A DNA stretch of 64,000 nucleotides from Tetranychus cinnabarinus (taxonomy: Eukaryota; Arthropoda; Arachnida; Trombidiformes; Tetranychidae): NCBI GenBank assembly GCA_022266195.1, contig WHVY01000005.1, positions 6,634,001 to 6,698,000 of the forward strand, written 5' to 3'. The notes under the pieces are model-generated. The model was not told the origin of the DNA, did no database searches, and worked only from the letters and a program-made list of their open reading frames with translations. This document shows, in pieces, positions 36,271-48,951 of the stretch (positions are counted from its first letter, which is position 1; every line of letters begins with the position of its first letter). The position numbers were made by a program, and so were the translations under genes.

Positions 36271-38339
36271 TGACTAAAATTGTGACCAGTCTTATCTCAG
36301 TAGCAGTTGAATGTGAGTTTTGGGACAGACGTAATTTCTAGGCCAAAGAATATGCTCGACTCCAATAACTAGGATCTAGGAAGTGGGTGACTTTTGGGAG
36401 AACAAGCTTTCTGCGACAAAGTAATTTCTGAAACAAAAATAGCTGAGAATTGAGAGAAATAAAACTTTTCCTGCGTATTCGATGTTGAGATTCAGTTGAG
36501 TTACTTGACATTTCTCTCCAATCTTGAAGTTCTTGTAGGAAACGAAGACAAGCTTACATTGTCCGAACTTGAGATTCCTCTGAGATTGAGAAAAAGATGA
36601 AAGTTTTTTCATTTTGACCTTAAAGGATTTGTACCAACTTCATTCATTAAAAGTTGATTTAAAATGAAACCAAAATGTATCGACAATAAGATTCGGGTAA
36701 AACATTCATCGGATTATCAACACTTGAACTTGACTAACATTGTCGACTGCTTCAGTTTTTGATTGCAAAGATAATCCTTGAATTGAACTTTCCAAGAAAA
36801 TTGATTAATAATCTTGCATCGGATGACGACAAGCAATCAAGTCAACAGCTGAATTGTTTTGCCGCTAATCGTTGATCAATTATTTATAAACATTATTCAA
36901 ACGGTTTTCAACTTTACCCACTCTCCATGGTTTTCAAGGTAATAAAATGTTGAATGAGTTTTTTGTTTTTTACTTTCTTTTCCTCCATAACTCTTGGTCT
37001 TAATATGATTATTAATCTAGATCCGTGTTTGTGTGTTGATAATAATAAGGTTTAGACTCACGTTTGTTTGAACATTAAATTATACCATTAAAGCATCAAA
37101 AAAGGTTGATCATGTTAATCAAGGTAAATATTATAAGAAGCAAATTTTCATGATAATATTATTGACAGTTTAACGCTTACTCAAACCCTGTTTATGGAGG
37201 GAAAAATGGAAATATTTAAAATGCACTTTTCCATCTTCTTTTTGAATCAAAATCATAATTACAATCTTGCATCAAAGGTTGATTGTTGAACAGGTTAATA
37301 TTGGTTAACAGTTAATTCGACCTCCCAGTTCAGAGTAAATTTCAATGAAAAGTTGAAGAAATTTTTTGTTCTCTTCTTACTTTCTCATTTTTTAGTTCAT
37401 TCATTTTAAATGAACAAATTTATAAATTCATTGAAAGAATTGAAGGTTTCAAGGAAAAGGAGAAGAAAATTTTCAACTGAATAATTGAGGTTACATTCAT
37501 AGATGAACATGTATATTATCATCAATTGTTATCCCCTGTTTATCATCAGAATTGGTTCATTCAGGTTAATTATATTTTCAGGTCAGTTGATGCCTTTCAA
37601 GTGGCTCATGGTGAGAAGGTTAAAAAGATGAATAAAATAACAAACTAGACTTGGACTGTTATTAAATCAATGTTATCATTATGTGTGTCTTGGTTAATAA
37701 CAAGATGATAATGATGATAATAATAGTGATAATAAAAAAAACAGAAGAGAAAAAAATATTCCATTTTCTTCCGGTTTCAACAGATTTCTTCTCTTTTCTT
37801 GATCATCCTTTTGTGCTTGTATTTGTGTTGCCAGTGTTAAGGTGCCAATCACAATTTAATCATTGTTATTACTATCATTATGGTTGTAATGAACCGCAAC
37901 AAATGTATAACTATCCATGAAGCAAAGGGAATGAAAGAAAGGAAGAGAAAAAAAAGTTTCTCTTCTTTATTGAAATCTAAATGATTCCTTCATTCAGTAA
38001 CTTTGTTCAAAACTTGAAGTTGATTACAGTTGAAACATTCAATGATTAAACTAATCTCAATTCGCATTTCATCAGTCACATTAGCTTGGCAAAGTTGAAC
38101 CATAAGCGGGCCTTTTTTTGACCCATCAAGTTCAACTCAAGATCCTTTTTTTTCTTCAAGTAAGGTTATACTTAAGGATAGAGATTATGATAACATTGAT
38201 TTACAGCTGGAAAAGATGAGTTTAAAGGTGTTTCAAGAAACGATAATTGTCGACTCGTTTGGATGAAACGTTTGCTGTTGGCCTCTTTACTCGTAACTTT
38301 TAGTCGTAAAAGTAACATCGCTTGTCAGAGTTATTGTTT

Positions 38340-38400
38340 TAGTTGTGATTCATTTTGCTCGCCAATAATGCAAAATAACCAGACAATGTCTTTGAGTCAA
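38340..38400 (-). repeat. Dispersed repeat core, minus orientation
   Basis: The reverse strand reads CATTGTCTGGTTATTTTGCA then TTATTGGCGAG, matching the core of the plus-strand copies. The flanks are too diverged to set borders. Confidence 0.5.
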
Positions 38401-38988
38401 CCTGAAGTTACTGTGAACTTGGGATAAACTTTCAACTGCTTTTTACAGTTGCTTTGAATTTCCTACGTTTTACAGAGCAATAACTATTCCTATTTCAAAA
38501 TGCAACGCAATAAGTTTAGTCCATTGCGCACTGATATCTATGAATTTGTACTCTTTAAAAATGCATAAACAGAATGGCCCAAAGTATGCAAAACTTATTC
38601 TCAATGATATTCCAAAGTATATCTCTTGGATTCATGCATAATTTATTAAATGAATATTCGAATGCAAATTTTTTTCTGTTGGCTGTACACTACAACTTTC
38701 TTGATTAAATCTTATACAAATCTATTTTGAAAAGCAAAATTAATCTTTAATGCTTGAATTTCACTCTAATATTAATCATTGCAGATTGAAAAGTTATTCA
38801 ATCAAAGTTATTACAGTTAGCCAAAATGGCTAGTTCTAAGGATATCTTTCCCAATAAATGACTCATTTTGCAAGTTTATATTTTGAAATTATCCAGAAGA
38901 GGATCAACTTGAAAATAATTCAAATTTTCAACCAATTATAACCTAAGTGAAATAAGACCAATGATGAACCTTTTGTCATAACTTGTAA

Positions 38989-39015
38989 TCTCTGGTAGTC
39001 TAATGGTTAGTAATC
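38989..39015 (+). repeat. tRNA-like A-box segment, copy 1
   Basis: TCTCTGGTAGTCTAATGGTT then AGTAATC matches the 5' part of Asp/Glu-type tRNA genes (box A). A weak box B-like GGGTTCAGCTT lies about 30 bp downstream, but no cloverleaf can be drawn. It belongs with the two copies near 48.5 and 48.95 kb. Confidence 0.45.
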
Positions 39016-42000
39016 TGTCAAATGATGAAGGGTTCAGCTTGTTGTAGCTATAGTTGTGTGTGTGAAGGAAAAAAAAGTTGACTCACAGTTGCAACTAATC
39101 TTAAACTATTGCTTGTAAAATCGTGAAGAAACAAGGCATGAATTTGAGATTTATTTGACTGCGTCTTGTGGACTAATATAATAATTTGCAGACATGAAAT
39201 GAACGTCAAGATTTACAAGAAAAAAAGCAAACTTCTAACCCACGTAAACTACCCCTGAATAGGTTTAACCCAACATAGTCTCGGTGACAGAAATGACCTT
39301 TCAAGTTGACCCTGAAACATGAACACAAACACAATCTTTAGCACTTCTGTATTACCCAGTCTACTGTGTAAAAAGAGTCTAAAAATTTTAATCAAAAGCT
39401 AAAGTGGCCAATTATTTGTCACGATTTATGCAATTTCAAGAGCCAACCAGACCATCAAGAAAACAAGACAATGAAGCAAGTGAATCAAACCTAGAGTTTG
39501 ATTGATTCAAGACACAATAGAGTCAAAAGCCGAGTAAAACTTTTTGCAAAATGCGAAAAAAATGCAATCACTTTACCAAAAATTCAAGGCTGAAAACTTT
39601 GTTAAAGCTTGAAGAGTGAAAATTTAGAGCCAAAACTGTTTAAAAACTTTTGCCTGTTTCACTTCATTTACCCATTTATGCAAAATAATTATCATTAGTA
39701 AACAATTAACTTAAGCTGGAAGCGCAAGTTTCAGAGCCAACAAGCTGCAAGAATTAAATCAGTTGGTTAATTATGTTAATATATTGATATTGATTAACTG
39801 TTCTTCTTGCAACTTTACTATTCATATTGGCATAAATTTGATATTAAAATAATTAACCAAGTTTAATATTAAAAAGGCAAACCTTTTTTGTAACCATTAA
39901 AAAGGCCAGAAAAAAGAGAGAGAGAGAGAAGAACACAAAAAAAAGTTAAAGTGATTTAAGGGATGATGAACTTTATAGCATTTTGCTGTTTTTGCTGCCA
40001 AAAAGACTGTAAAAATACAAATTGTACCAACAATAATAGTAATTATTATTATTTTAATAATAAGTGATAAGCATAATTTTGCCTTTCAAATGAAAATTAC
40101 ATATTTTGTTGTTTGCCTGATTATTCAAAGATGCTGAAGAAGAAGCAAAAAGATGATTTTCAAATGAAGAAAAGGAAAGTTTTATTCATAATATTAACAA
40201 AGAACAAATTTTTGCTTTCCTTTTGTTTCCATTCATCTTCCTCCTTCTCATCCCTTCTCTTCATCCTTCAATACTGAACATTTTTCTCATCCTTTTATAT
40301 TCATCAACATACTTTCCATAATAATGATCATGCTGAATTAAACTACCAACATTAGTTTAAATCGCAACTCCATTGTTTCCTTTTTTGTGTATTTTGAGCC
40401 ATTTTTTGTCTTCAACCTCATTTGTCAGCTTTTCTTGATTGTAATCATGAAAAGGATTGGAATTTTTGATTTTTTTCTCCTTCTTTTTCTTCTTCTTCTT
40501 CTTCTCCTTGTTTCTTGCTCGATTCCTTCACCTGATCGGACAATTGATGAATTATAATCAATAACTAAATTTGCCTATTTTACTATTCAAAGTGAAAAAT
40601 GTTACTCAACAAATATTGACAATTGCAATGTTGGCAACAATTGTAATTCAGTTTCCTCTTCTTTAACATGGAAATGTATTATTAGTATTGAGATAAACAT
40701 TATTATAATAGTTGTCAAACACAGAATTTTAAAATGTTTTCACTTTCTTTTTGCTTTTTTTGTTGTTGTTGCACAGAGAAGACAAACAATGTAAAGATGA
40801 GGATGAAGGCGAAGAGCGAAGCCAAATAATGAGCTTTGATTGTTCAAAATGGTGTAACACTTCATGTTGACAATGTCAATCAAAATGGATTCAGTTATTA
40901 TCGAAACATCTCATTGCAAATAAGTTATTTTTGTCTTCTAAAACTTCAGACTAAAGGCAAGAGAAGAAAAAAACAACAAAAGCAACAACTTAATCTGTGC
41001 ATGTGTGTGGTACAATTTGGTGATAATTGGTGAAGACCAAGAGGAATACAAAAATGATGATGAAGATGGAAGAAGAAGAAAGGAAAAAAAAGTTAAATTT
41101 TAATGATCAGCTTTTTTCTCTCTTCATTGCATTTAACCAACAGAGGAGAAAATATTTTGACACTTTGAAATATTCTTGAGCAAACGGTCAGCAATTACAA
41201 TTGTTTAAGTCAACACACGACGATGATGATGATAATAGTGATGCAAACAAAGGTAAGACTGACCATCAACCTTCATCTTTATCTTGATATTGGTTGGACT
41301 TGGAGACACACACAGAGTCACAATTAGCCAGGCTCACATCTTATTTATAACCTGATCAGTGAACCATTCAAGTGACGATTGTGATCCTTGATAAGGTCGC
41401 CTCGTAAAGTGTTTCAACAATAAAAGTCAGCAAAAAATGGAAACTCAAGTTACTGAATATAAGAAGAAGAAAAAAGTCTTTTCATTTTTATCTTCATCTT
41501 TGTTCGCTTTTTTCCTTCTTCTTTCTTCTCTTTCCTTCACACTGAAGAAACACTAAACTTCATCTTATTAAGTGTCTTTAGATGCGTCAACAATTAAGTC
41601 AATCGTTTACTCTGATAATAATCGTTATAATGAACAAGCATGAAAGCAGCGAAAAAAAAGATTTTTTTCTTCTTCTCTTCGTCAACATCCGCTGATTCAA
41701 TTGCATACTTTGTCTTCATCTTTTTCAAGCATTTTTAAACTTTTCTTTACAACTTTTTTTCTTCTTCGCTGCGACACTTTTTTTGCTTGTTTTGCTTGTT
41801 GTTCACTCTTGTTTTCGCTTGCTTACACTGGTGACGATCTTGAAACGGAAACAGAATCAATAGATGCTGTTCAACCAGCGAATCTTGCAGTTTCATTAAG
41901 ATCTATCAAGATTGTTATTGTAATTTGAGTAGCATTTAATTTTGGGCAACTTTTTCCTCTTCTCATTAAAAAAAGGCAATCAATGGTTTTACTGTGTAAC

Positions 42001-42569
42001 TTTACAATTCACTTTGACTGTTAAACCAAACACCTTGTAATGGTTCAGGTTAAACATGTTGTTAGACATTTAACCGTCCATGTTATCCTCTCATCAAACA
42101 ATTGTTAATTGTTCAAATCATTCAACCGCCAATGAATCCAAACTCATTGCCCATTACATTTGATCATAAAATAGGTTTACTTTAGTTGCTCAATTAACGA
42201 ATGCAACCAAATAAAGATGACAATGTTCGAGTTTTCATCTCATTCTATTGCAATAAAATTCACTTTGAACCAACATAATTCCTCTAAAAACTCCCAAAAT
42301 CACAAAAATCGAATCAAAACTCGCAAGCTTTTATTAGCAACTTTTTCAATTACCAAAGCTTACAAAATTTTTCAGAATTCCAAAAGTCTGCAATAAAAAT
42401 TAAAAAACATGAGGCTTTCAAAAGCTTTAAAAAGTTCGAGATACTATCATGAGGTCGAGATAACTGTACTAACAGTGTTATAATTCAATTTTTGGGAACC
42501 ACTAAAACTAGTCTTTCATTGTGAATGCTTTATCTTTTCAATCGGAATTTACTGTAAGTAAATCTGAAT

Positions 42570-42848
42570 ATGCCAAGGAAAAGAATACGGCCTCAAATCT
42601 CGAGGAAGTCAAAAAAATTGGACAAAAATATCAAAAAAGTAGCATTACATTGTACATTGTATGTTAATTTTTACTATTTCTCAAGTCCCTTTAGATTATT
42701 TATTATTTCAATACAATTTTACCACAATGCTACAATAAAAAATGAAGCATTTTTGAACTTTTGGAAAACGTATCAAAATCCAGATCATTCATCATTGACT
42801 AACAATTCCAAGTCTAAAGTATATTATGAAAAGTCTGATAAAAATTGA
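42570..42848 (+). CDS. Hypothetical small basic ORF just upstream of the P450
   Basis: An ATG-started frame of 92 codons with a Lys/Arg-rich start (MPRKRIRPQISRKSKKLDKN), a Phe/Tyr-rich middle and a C-terminal segment containing NEAFLNFWKTYQN. It ends 239 bp before the P450 start codon. I do not recognise it. The FLNFWKTYQ segment faintly recalls the first helix of HMG-box-like sperm proteins, but this is a guess. Frames of this length are expected by chance in this window, and the only support is codon flavour plus the ATG. Confidence 0.2.
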   Translation: MPRKRIRPQISRKSKKLDKNIKKVALHCTLYVNFYYFSSPFRLFIISIQFYHNATIKNEAFLNFWKTYQNPDHSSLTNNSKSKVYYEKSDKN

Positions 42849-43022
42849 TTGACTGATTAGTTTGTTATTGAAATGATAAATCGCTTTGATTGAACTAAAT
42901 TTAGATCCGATTTTAATGTAGTTTTACTGATTTGACTCTTTTGTTCAAGTGTTATTGCAATTTCACTGTGAGATAAATAACATGATGTCATGCGAATGAT
43001 ATCGATGTATTTTTTGCTAAAA

Positions 43023-43030
43023 TATAAAAA
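43023..43030 (+). promoter_or_regulatory. TATA box of the P450 gene
   Basis: TATAAAAA lies 58 bp upstream of the start codon. Transcription would start near 43053, leaving a 5' UTR of about 30-35 nt with no room for an upstream intron. The start codon context is CTAAAATGT with A at -3. Confidence 0.6.
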
Positions 43031-43087
43031 CCTGATACGAGAAACAATTAGAATCATTAGAGTTACGTTTGCCTCTGACAAGCTAAA

Positions 43088-44587
43088 ATGTATTTCACTG
43101 TTTTTAACGTAAATCTGTTTTTAATTCAATTTCTTTATGGATTAGTGATCTTATTCTTGGTCAATTATGTCATCAAATTTGTTATAAAAATCCGCAAACT
43201 GCCTTCTGGACCATGGGGATTACCATTTGTTGGATACTTACCTTTCATTAGACAAGATGCGTACAATCACATGACCGAGTTGGCTGAAAAATATGGACCA
43301 GTTTTCAGTCTAAAGTGTGGTCAGTTTGACGTTGTTGTCATCAATCAATGGAAGTTCATTAAGGAGGCTTTGGCAAATGAACACTTGCTTGGTAGACCTA
43401 AAGAGATTTCATTACCAGGCATAATTGAACAAAGCTCATTTGCCGAAATGTCAGGTGAACGTTGGAAGGAACAGAGAAGAATAGCTTTAACTACACTTCG
43501 AGATGTTGGTTTAGGAAAAAGTGCAATGGAAGATTCGATTAGAGACGAAATTAAATCATTCACTGAAGTAATCAAATCTTTCGAAGGCGAACCAATATCA
43601 ATATCTGATAAACTATCCTTGAGTGTATCAAACCATATATCAACACTCCTATTTGGGCGAAAATACGCTCATGATGAGCCTCTTTCACAGGTTATGGCAA
43701 AGCTGCTCGCCCAATCAGATATGATGAAATATTTTAATGTTGTCACATTTATGCCGATCATCGCGAGGTTTATAATTAAATTAAACCTTATCGATATGGC
43801 AGAAACTTTTTCCATCTTCAAAAAGTTGGAATCTCATATTGGTGATGAGGTTAATGAACACCGAAAGAAAAATACTGATTGTAATGAGATGAAAGACTAC
43901 ATTGATGGATTCCTCAATGAAATGTCTAAAAGACAAAACGAAAAGAATTCAACTTTCAATTTAAAAACTTTACAACGAAATGCAATTTTGTTTTACGGTG
44001 CTGGATCGGACACGATATCAAGTACATTTAAATGGATCATGTTGTATCTAGTTAAGCACCCTGAATACCAGAAAAGGATACGCGATGAAATCAAACAGAC
44101 TATTGGATTAAATAGACAACCTGAAAATGTGGATCGAAAAGAAATGCCCTTCACAATGGCCTTCATTTACGAAGCTTTGCGACACTCTTCATTAGTCCCA
44201 CTCAATTCACCAAGAAGAGCAACTGAAGATACCAAACTTGGAGGCTATTCAATACCTAAAGACAGTCTTGTGATATTCAACTTCTGGTCAGTTCATCGTG
44301 ATCCAAATTTATGGGATAATCCTGAGCTATTTAATCCCGAACGGTTTCTTAATGAGGATAAATCTAAAGTCATTAAACCACCTTATTTGGTTGCATTCAG
44401 TGGCGGAAAAAGAGTTTGTCCTGGAGAAAGTTTTGCTTATCTTCAATTATTCTTGTATCTTGTGTCATTTTTACAACAATTTGAGATCTCAGCTGAATTG
44501 GTCGAAGATATTTCCTTAGAAAGAGTTTATAAACACGCTTTACGAAAAAAAGATGTACCCAACTTGATGTTCAAAAGCGTTGATTAA
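43088..44587 (+). CDS. Cytochrome P450, CYP2-clan-like, intronless, microsomal
   Basis: A haem-thiolate monooxygenase anchored in the ER; in mites this class handles hormones and xenobiotics. The substrate here is unknown. The 499 residues are full length for the family. The order is: N-terminal membrane anchor 8-34; proline hinge LPSGPWGLPF 38-47; C-helix W126-xxx-R130; I-helix AGSDT 305-309; K-helix E362-A-L-R365; PERF 417-420; haem loop FSGGKRVCPG 437-446 with Cys444 as the iron ligand. The GPWGLPFVGYLPF hinge and overall motif wording suggest the CYP2 clan and recall spider-mite CYP392-type proteins, a resemblance from memory. The residue after the I-helix Thr is Ile310, where Thr or Ser is usual. 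The single uninterrupted exon has an intact frame, so it appears functional. A TATA box lies just upstream and no tandem P450 copy is in the window. Confidence 0.97.
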   Translation: MYFTVFNVNLFLIQFLYGLVILFLVNYVIKFVIKIRKLPSGPWGLPFVGYLPFIRQDAYNHMTELAEKYGPVFSLKCGQFDVVVINQWKFIKEALANEHLLGRPKEISLPGIIEQSSFAEMSGERWKEQRRIALTTLRDVGLGKSAMEDSIRDEIKSFTEVIKSFEGEPISISDKLSLSVSNHISTLLFGRKYAHDEPLSQVMAKLLAQSDMMKYFNVVTFMPIIARFIIKLNLIDMAETFSIFKKLESHIGDEVNEHRKKNTDCNEMKDYIDGFLNEMSKRQNEKNSTFNLKTLQRNAILFYGAGSDTISSTFKWIMLYLVKHPEYQKRIRDEIKQTIGLNRQPENVDRKEMPFTMAFIYEALRHSSLVPLNSPRRATEDTKLGGYSIPKDSLVIFNFWSVHRDPNLWDNPELFNPERFLNEDKSKVIKPPYLVAFSGGKRVCPGESFAYLQLFLYLVSFLQQFEISAELVEDISLERVYKHALRKKDVPNLMFKSVD

Positions 44588-46329
44588 ATCGTTTACTAAT
44601 TCTCTATACTAAGTTTACTTTTCAAGTTGATATTGAATGCAATTGTTGTATAAATCTTATCATGAGACGCAGTCCATGGCTCTCAGTTTTCTTTGATCGA
44701 ACTTTAGTCGTTTGGAGAGCTGTGAAAGCTAACCATAACAGGGTGAAGTTCGAGCATAGAATCATGAAAAGCGCAGTAAAAAGGTTGGAAAATATAAAGT
44801 AAAGATCATTAAAACTAAAATCCCTTCAAGTGCGCTGCAAATGAGCAACTATTAGCAACTACAGCTTCAATGTTAACTTTAAACCATTACCAAAGCCAGA
44901 GGTAACAATGGCCTGAAAACGCAAAGAGGGAAGAGAGGCAGTGACGATGATGATGTTGAGCAGAGAGTAAATTGTCTGTAATAGTTTTGAATTGGCCATA
45001 GGCACAAGACTATGGACCTGATATCCGGGTTTTGTATATTAAATGTATATTAGAGTATAATTTAATGGTCTCTAAGTTAACATCTCAATCTTTTTGCTGT
45101 TAAACAGTTTCGTGTTTAGTTAACTCTCGACTCTCTAAATCATGATTTACTTGTGATTGAACTGTCGTTATTAACTCTAACAAATTATTTACTCTTTACT
45201 AATAGAATCAGCCTTTTCTTCCAACCAACATGATGAATGAATGAAGAAGATGATGATTATGATCATCTTTTATCATCATCATGAAGTGAAAATGAAAGTG
45301 AATAAAAGATGATATTTTCTGTGTATAAATACATTTCTCTCATCATAATCATCGTTCATCAGTATTGGACTGTAAGAAGCAAATTTGGTATAAACATTCA
45401 AGCCCGAGGCCTTGGTAAGCACGGAAGCACAAGAATATTATTTTATTATTGGCTGAAGCTTCTGAGTAAAAATGAATGAATCTCAATGGTTTTACAGGTT
45501 AAAAGGGAAAAGTAAAAGAAAGCAACAAATTCATCGATGGAAACAGTAAATTAAGCCATCATATTCCGAGTTTGTATCCATCATTATCATCATTGTCATC
45601 CTCATCAGAATCTGAGTTTCACGATGATACCTTAAGGGTAAAGCAGTGTTGATAAAAAAAAGCAAGAACACTGAATATTCCAAGTTGCAATTTATTCACA
45701 GTTTTTGCCTCTTTTTCAGCTTCATTTATTTCAACCCAAACTTGCTCATTGCAACAATCACATTTGCTAATTGATTGAAGTAAAATGTTGATCACTATAA
45801 TAGTGACAACACTGATCACGATTAATGTTGATTATTAGGTAAACAATGCTATTCCCTTTTCAAGGTAAAAATGAATCTCAGGGACAACAAGATAATGATA
45901 ATGGTTGAAACAGAAATGATGATTATGAGGATGAGAAGAAAATGTTCATTTCTGTTATTTTCTTCACTTCTCTTCGCTTTTCCCTTATACTTTAACCTTC
46001 TTTTTGGGCCATTACATGGTTTACCTTTCCTTTTCTTACCTTTACTTCTTATCCTTCTTGTTTCAACTCTCGAGTTACCTGTCAATCATTTAGATGTTGA
46101 CTCCCTGCTGAGTCTTTTTTTATGGTGAAAAATTTTCATTCACCTTACGAGTCTCTTTACTTAACATTTAACTAACAAATTGGAGAGCAGAAAAATTCCA
46201 ATGGTAAATTTGATTATCAATAATAATCACGATTCAAATCGTGATAAACGTTTCATGAGCTTAAAATGGTGAAAGCAAATGAAAAAAGTATCAATTTTAA
46301 TTATCAAAGGAAAAATCAAAATGTTTACT
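44588..46329. other. Stretch downstream of the P450, no confident gene
   Basis: It holds the 3' flank of the P450 (no AATAAA nearby; TATAAA near 44650 could act as a variant polyadenylation signal) and a candidate promoter with first exon at 45324-45414. A minus-strand frame at 45619-45819 has a CDCC motif and a hydrophobic run but no family. Confidence 0.5.
45324..45414 (+). promoter_or_regulatory. Candidate TATA/initiator promoter with a short non-coding first exon
   Basis: TATAAATACA starts at 45324, TCAGT (arthropod initiator-like) is at 45359-45363, and a consensus donor CTTG|GTAAGC follows at 45414/45415. The spacing of about 37 bp from TATA to the initiator is slightly long. The 54-nt exon would be untranslated. 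No matching downstream exon was identified, so the gene it would serve is unknown. Confidence 0.3.
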
Positions 46330-46660
46330 TTTACAGACTAAATCAAAATGTATCGATGTTAACCTTTCAAGTCATCGGGTTATTTTGCATTATTATTGTG
46401 ACAAATGATAGCACTTGAGACGCTAAAGATGAAAAGATAATGTCGATTCATTTGATTGCAACAAATTTTCATTTTACATCAAATCTTCCATCAACTTTCA
46501 TTAGTCAATCTTGCTTCATTTAATGAACAAAAAATGCGTCATTTTCAGGCAAAAATTGAGCTTGCAAACAACATCAAATGTTGCATCAAACTACATCGAC
46601 TTTCAATTTTGCAGAAAAAAATCATCGGGTTATTTTGCATTATTACAAGACATTGATAAA
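46330..46660 (+). repeat. Dispersed repeat, two units with the best-kept core
   Basis: TCATCGGGTTATTTTGCATT occurs at about 46373 (then ATTATTGTGACAAATG) and again at about 46621 (then ATTACAAGACATTG), about 248 bp apart. A similar lead-in precedes both: ATGTATCGATGTTAACCTTT and CTACATCGACTTTCAATTTT. Confidence 0.75.
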
Positions 46661-48507
46661 CATTGCCAGGTTATTTCGGTTTCTTTAATGACCAAAGGCG
46701 ATTTGATCTTAAACTTAGTTTTATCGTTTCTTGTTGAAGCTTTGCAAAGGTTTGATATGATTTGATTGGATTTAGACTTGGGATTCAAGTTATTTTGCTT
46801 TTTGAGACAAGGAAAGGCACAACAATGTCGGTTGTTGAGGTTGAAGATGTAACCGAGAGTGAAGTGGATTCGGTTCACCAAAGCTTGTTTCATCATAAAG
46901 ATACATGCATATCAACACGAAACATTTCAATCATTCATCAGGGGCTATCAAAAGTCTTAATGGTGAACATGTTCCTAACCAGATAGATTAAGTTTTAACT
47001 TTGCATCTAAAGCAATCTATATCGTGATGATACCTAACAGATAATATATTTCGTCAGTTAACCGAAAAACGGACTTCTTTTCGGTTCATATTGATTGACT
47101 CGTGGCCTTTTCTTCGATCAGCCCTTTTCAAATTCAAAATAGAACTTTAGACTTTCGAAGAGCTCAGAGCCGAAGTAAGTAGAGTAACTTTAATGATTAA
47201 CACTTGAGTTCCTGTCGCCTGTTGATAAGGATTGGTTAAATGGTTTCATCAACTCTTTGTTCAAATGTTGGATTGATTGGACAACTCAAGCTGCTTTGAG
47301 TCTGATAAAGTTTCAATCAACATTGAAACAGATTTGGCTGTTGATCCAATTTATTAATAAACGCAGTAAATAACTGAACATTTATCATCTGGATGAGGAA
47401 AGGAGGATGAAGATTCTCCCACTTGCTCTCCCTATTAATCCATAAACATTAACGTTTACCTTTTACCATATTAAGGTGTGTTTGTGTTCTGTCAATTGAT
47501 ATTATCTTACCTTAATGATGATTGTACTTTAGGTAGCCTTAACTCATGACCAGTAGGAGAGCCCCTAGTAGACCAAGTCTTAGGTCACATTTCAAGTCAA
47601 CTGTCCACCCACCTGAATGAACATCTGAGGTGCCCTTTTCATGATTAATTGGAAGACAAACAAAGAGGATAAAAAAGCTTTTGGCCTGCTTGGTTTGCTT
47701 TTAATTAACAAATGAAATGTAATAATCATTACAATAATGTTGTACTTTGATTTATGGGCAAAAATTTAAATGAATCTCAAATTATTCATAAGCAAACAAA
47801 TGTGAAAAAACAAAAAGCACAACTTGAAGGAAAAATATTTCAAGGTTTCAATTGAACAACAACAAGCAAAAGTTGGGAGTGAAAGTTATCATTATTTTTT
47901 ATTATTATTGTTATTACTCTTATTATGTTGTTTTTTTATTATCCTATTCACTAACCATTAATAGTAATATTATTGTTATTGTTATTGTTATCCATATGTA
48001 TTTATGTATAGACTTGGTATTTGAATGGCATTGATTTACGGAAAGTGGTCAATGGTCAATTATATTGTTGCATCACAGGAAAGGTTAAAGTGAGAGAAGG
48101 CAAAAGTAAACTGAATATATTCATTATCAAATTTACTGATGGAGAGGGAAGATATTTAATAAAGATGGAGAGGAAAGAAAAAAAAAGTTGAAGATTTCAG
48201 TGAAAGATTGAAGATGAAAAAAAGACGAGGAGGTTATCATCATTAGAAGAGGGAAAATATCTTCACAGAAGGAGCCTTTCTGGATTGGGTTATCTTTTGC
48301 TTCTTCTTCAAGTCATATTCATTCTTTACATGGGTGAGGTACTGGTTATTTGATGAAGAAGATGTTAGATTGAAGACAAGACTGTGAAAAAATCCTTAGA
48401 CTACTGCTGGTCGCACTTCATTAGTCTCTTTCCAGGGAATCTTTATTCATCATCATCTTCTTCACCATCATCTTAATCATCATCTCTTTGCATCTCTTCC
48501 AATGCAG

Positions 48508-48533
48508 TCACTGGTAGTATAGTGGTTAGCATC
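48508..48533 (+). repeat. tRNA-like A-box segment, copy 2
   Basis: TCACTGGTAGTATAGTGGTT then AGCATC, close to the 5' part of tRNA-Asp. No box B with GTTCRANNC follows at the right spacing, so it is not a working tRNA. Confidence 0.5.
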
Positions 48534-48951
48534 TTTCAATGCAATTGAACTCACATTTTCAGCCGCTTCTGATGCTTTACCATATCTTATCCTTGCCTTG
48601 GGCAACAATCATTAATTTCACTTCAACCTTTTTTTCAAGAACAAGCAGAAAGAAAGATAACGAAAGAATCAAAGACAGATATACATTTTGCTTCTTTTGG
48701 TTGTTCTTGAAAAATTGGCAAATAGGCGATACTCATAATGATAATACTGTGAGATGCTTTTATCATGATAACTTCATTGAGAAATGAACGCTAAAGAAAC
48801 AAATAGACAACTAATATATGGTTAATTTATTTAATCCATTTATCAGTAATCATTTTCTTCCTTTCAACTTTCAACTATTTTAATCACTTGCTTATCATTA
48901 CCATGATAATAATGATTAAATGGTTTAAATTTATCCAACATCTTGCAATAA

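Larger units (their letters stand above)
36271..42569. other. Gene-free stretch, 36.3-42.6 kb
   Basis: No supported gene. It holds a minus-strand copy of the dispersed repeat near 38340-38400, a tRNA-like A-box segment at 38989-39015, a (GA)n run near 39915-39930, an AAT/ATT run near 40040-40065 and a (TTC)n run near 40485-40508. A frame at 41701-41928 begins with a hydrophobic TTC-repeat-coded stretch and is probably chance. Confidence 0.55.

Noticed and set aside
43345..43575. 76-codon minus-strand frame inside the P450
   Set aside because: Antisense shadow of the P450 reading frame.
44298..44519. 73-codon plus-strand frame inside the P450
   Set aside because: Out-of-frame shadow of the P450, with no separate support.
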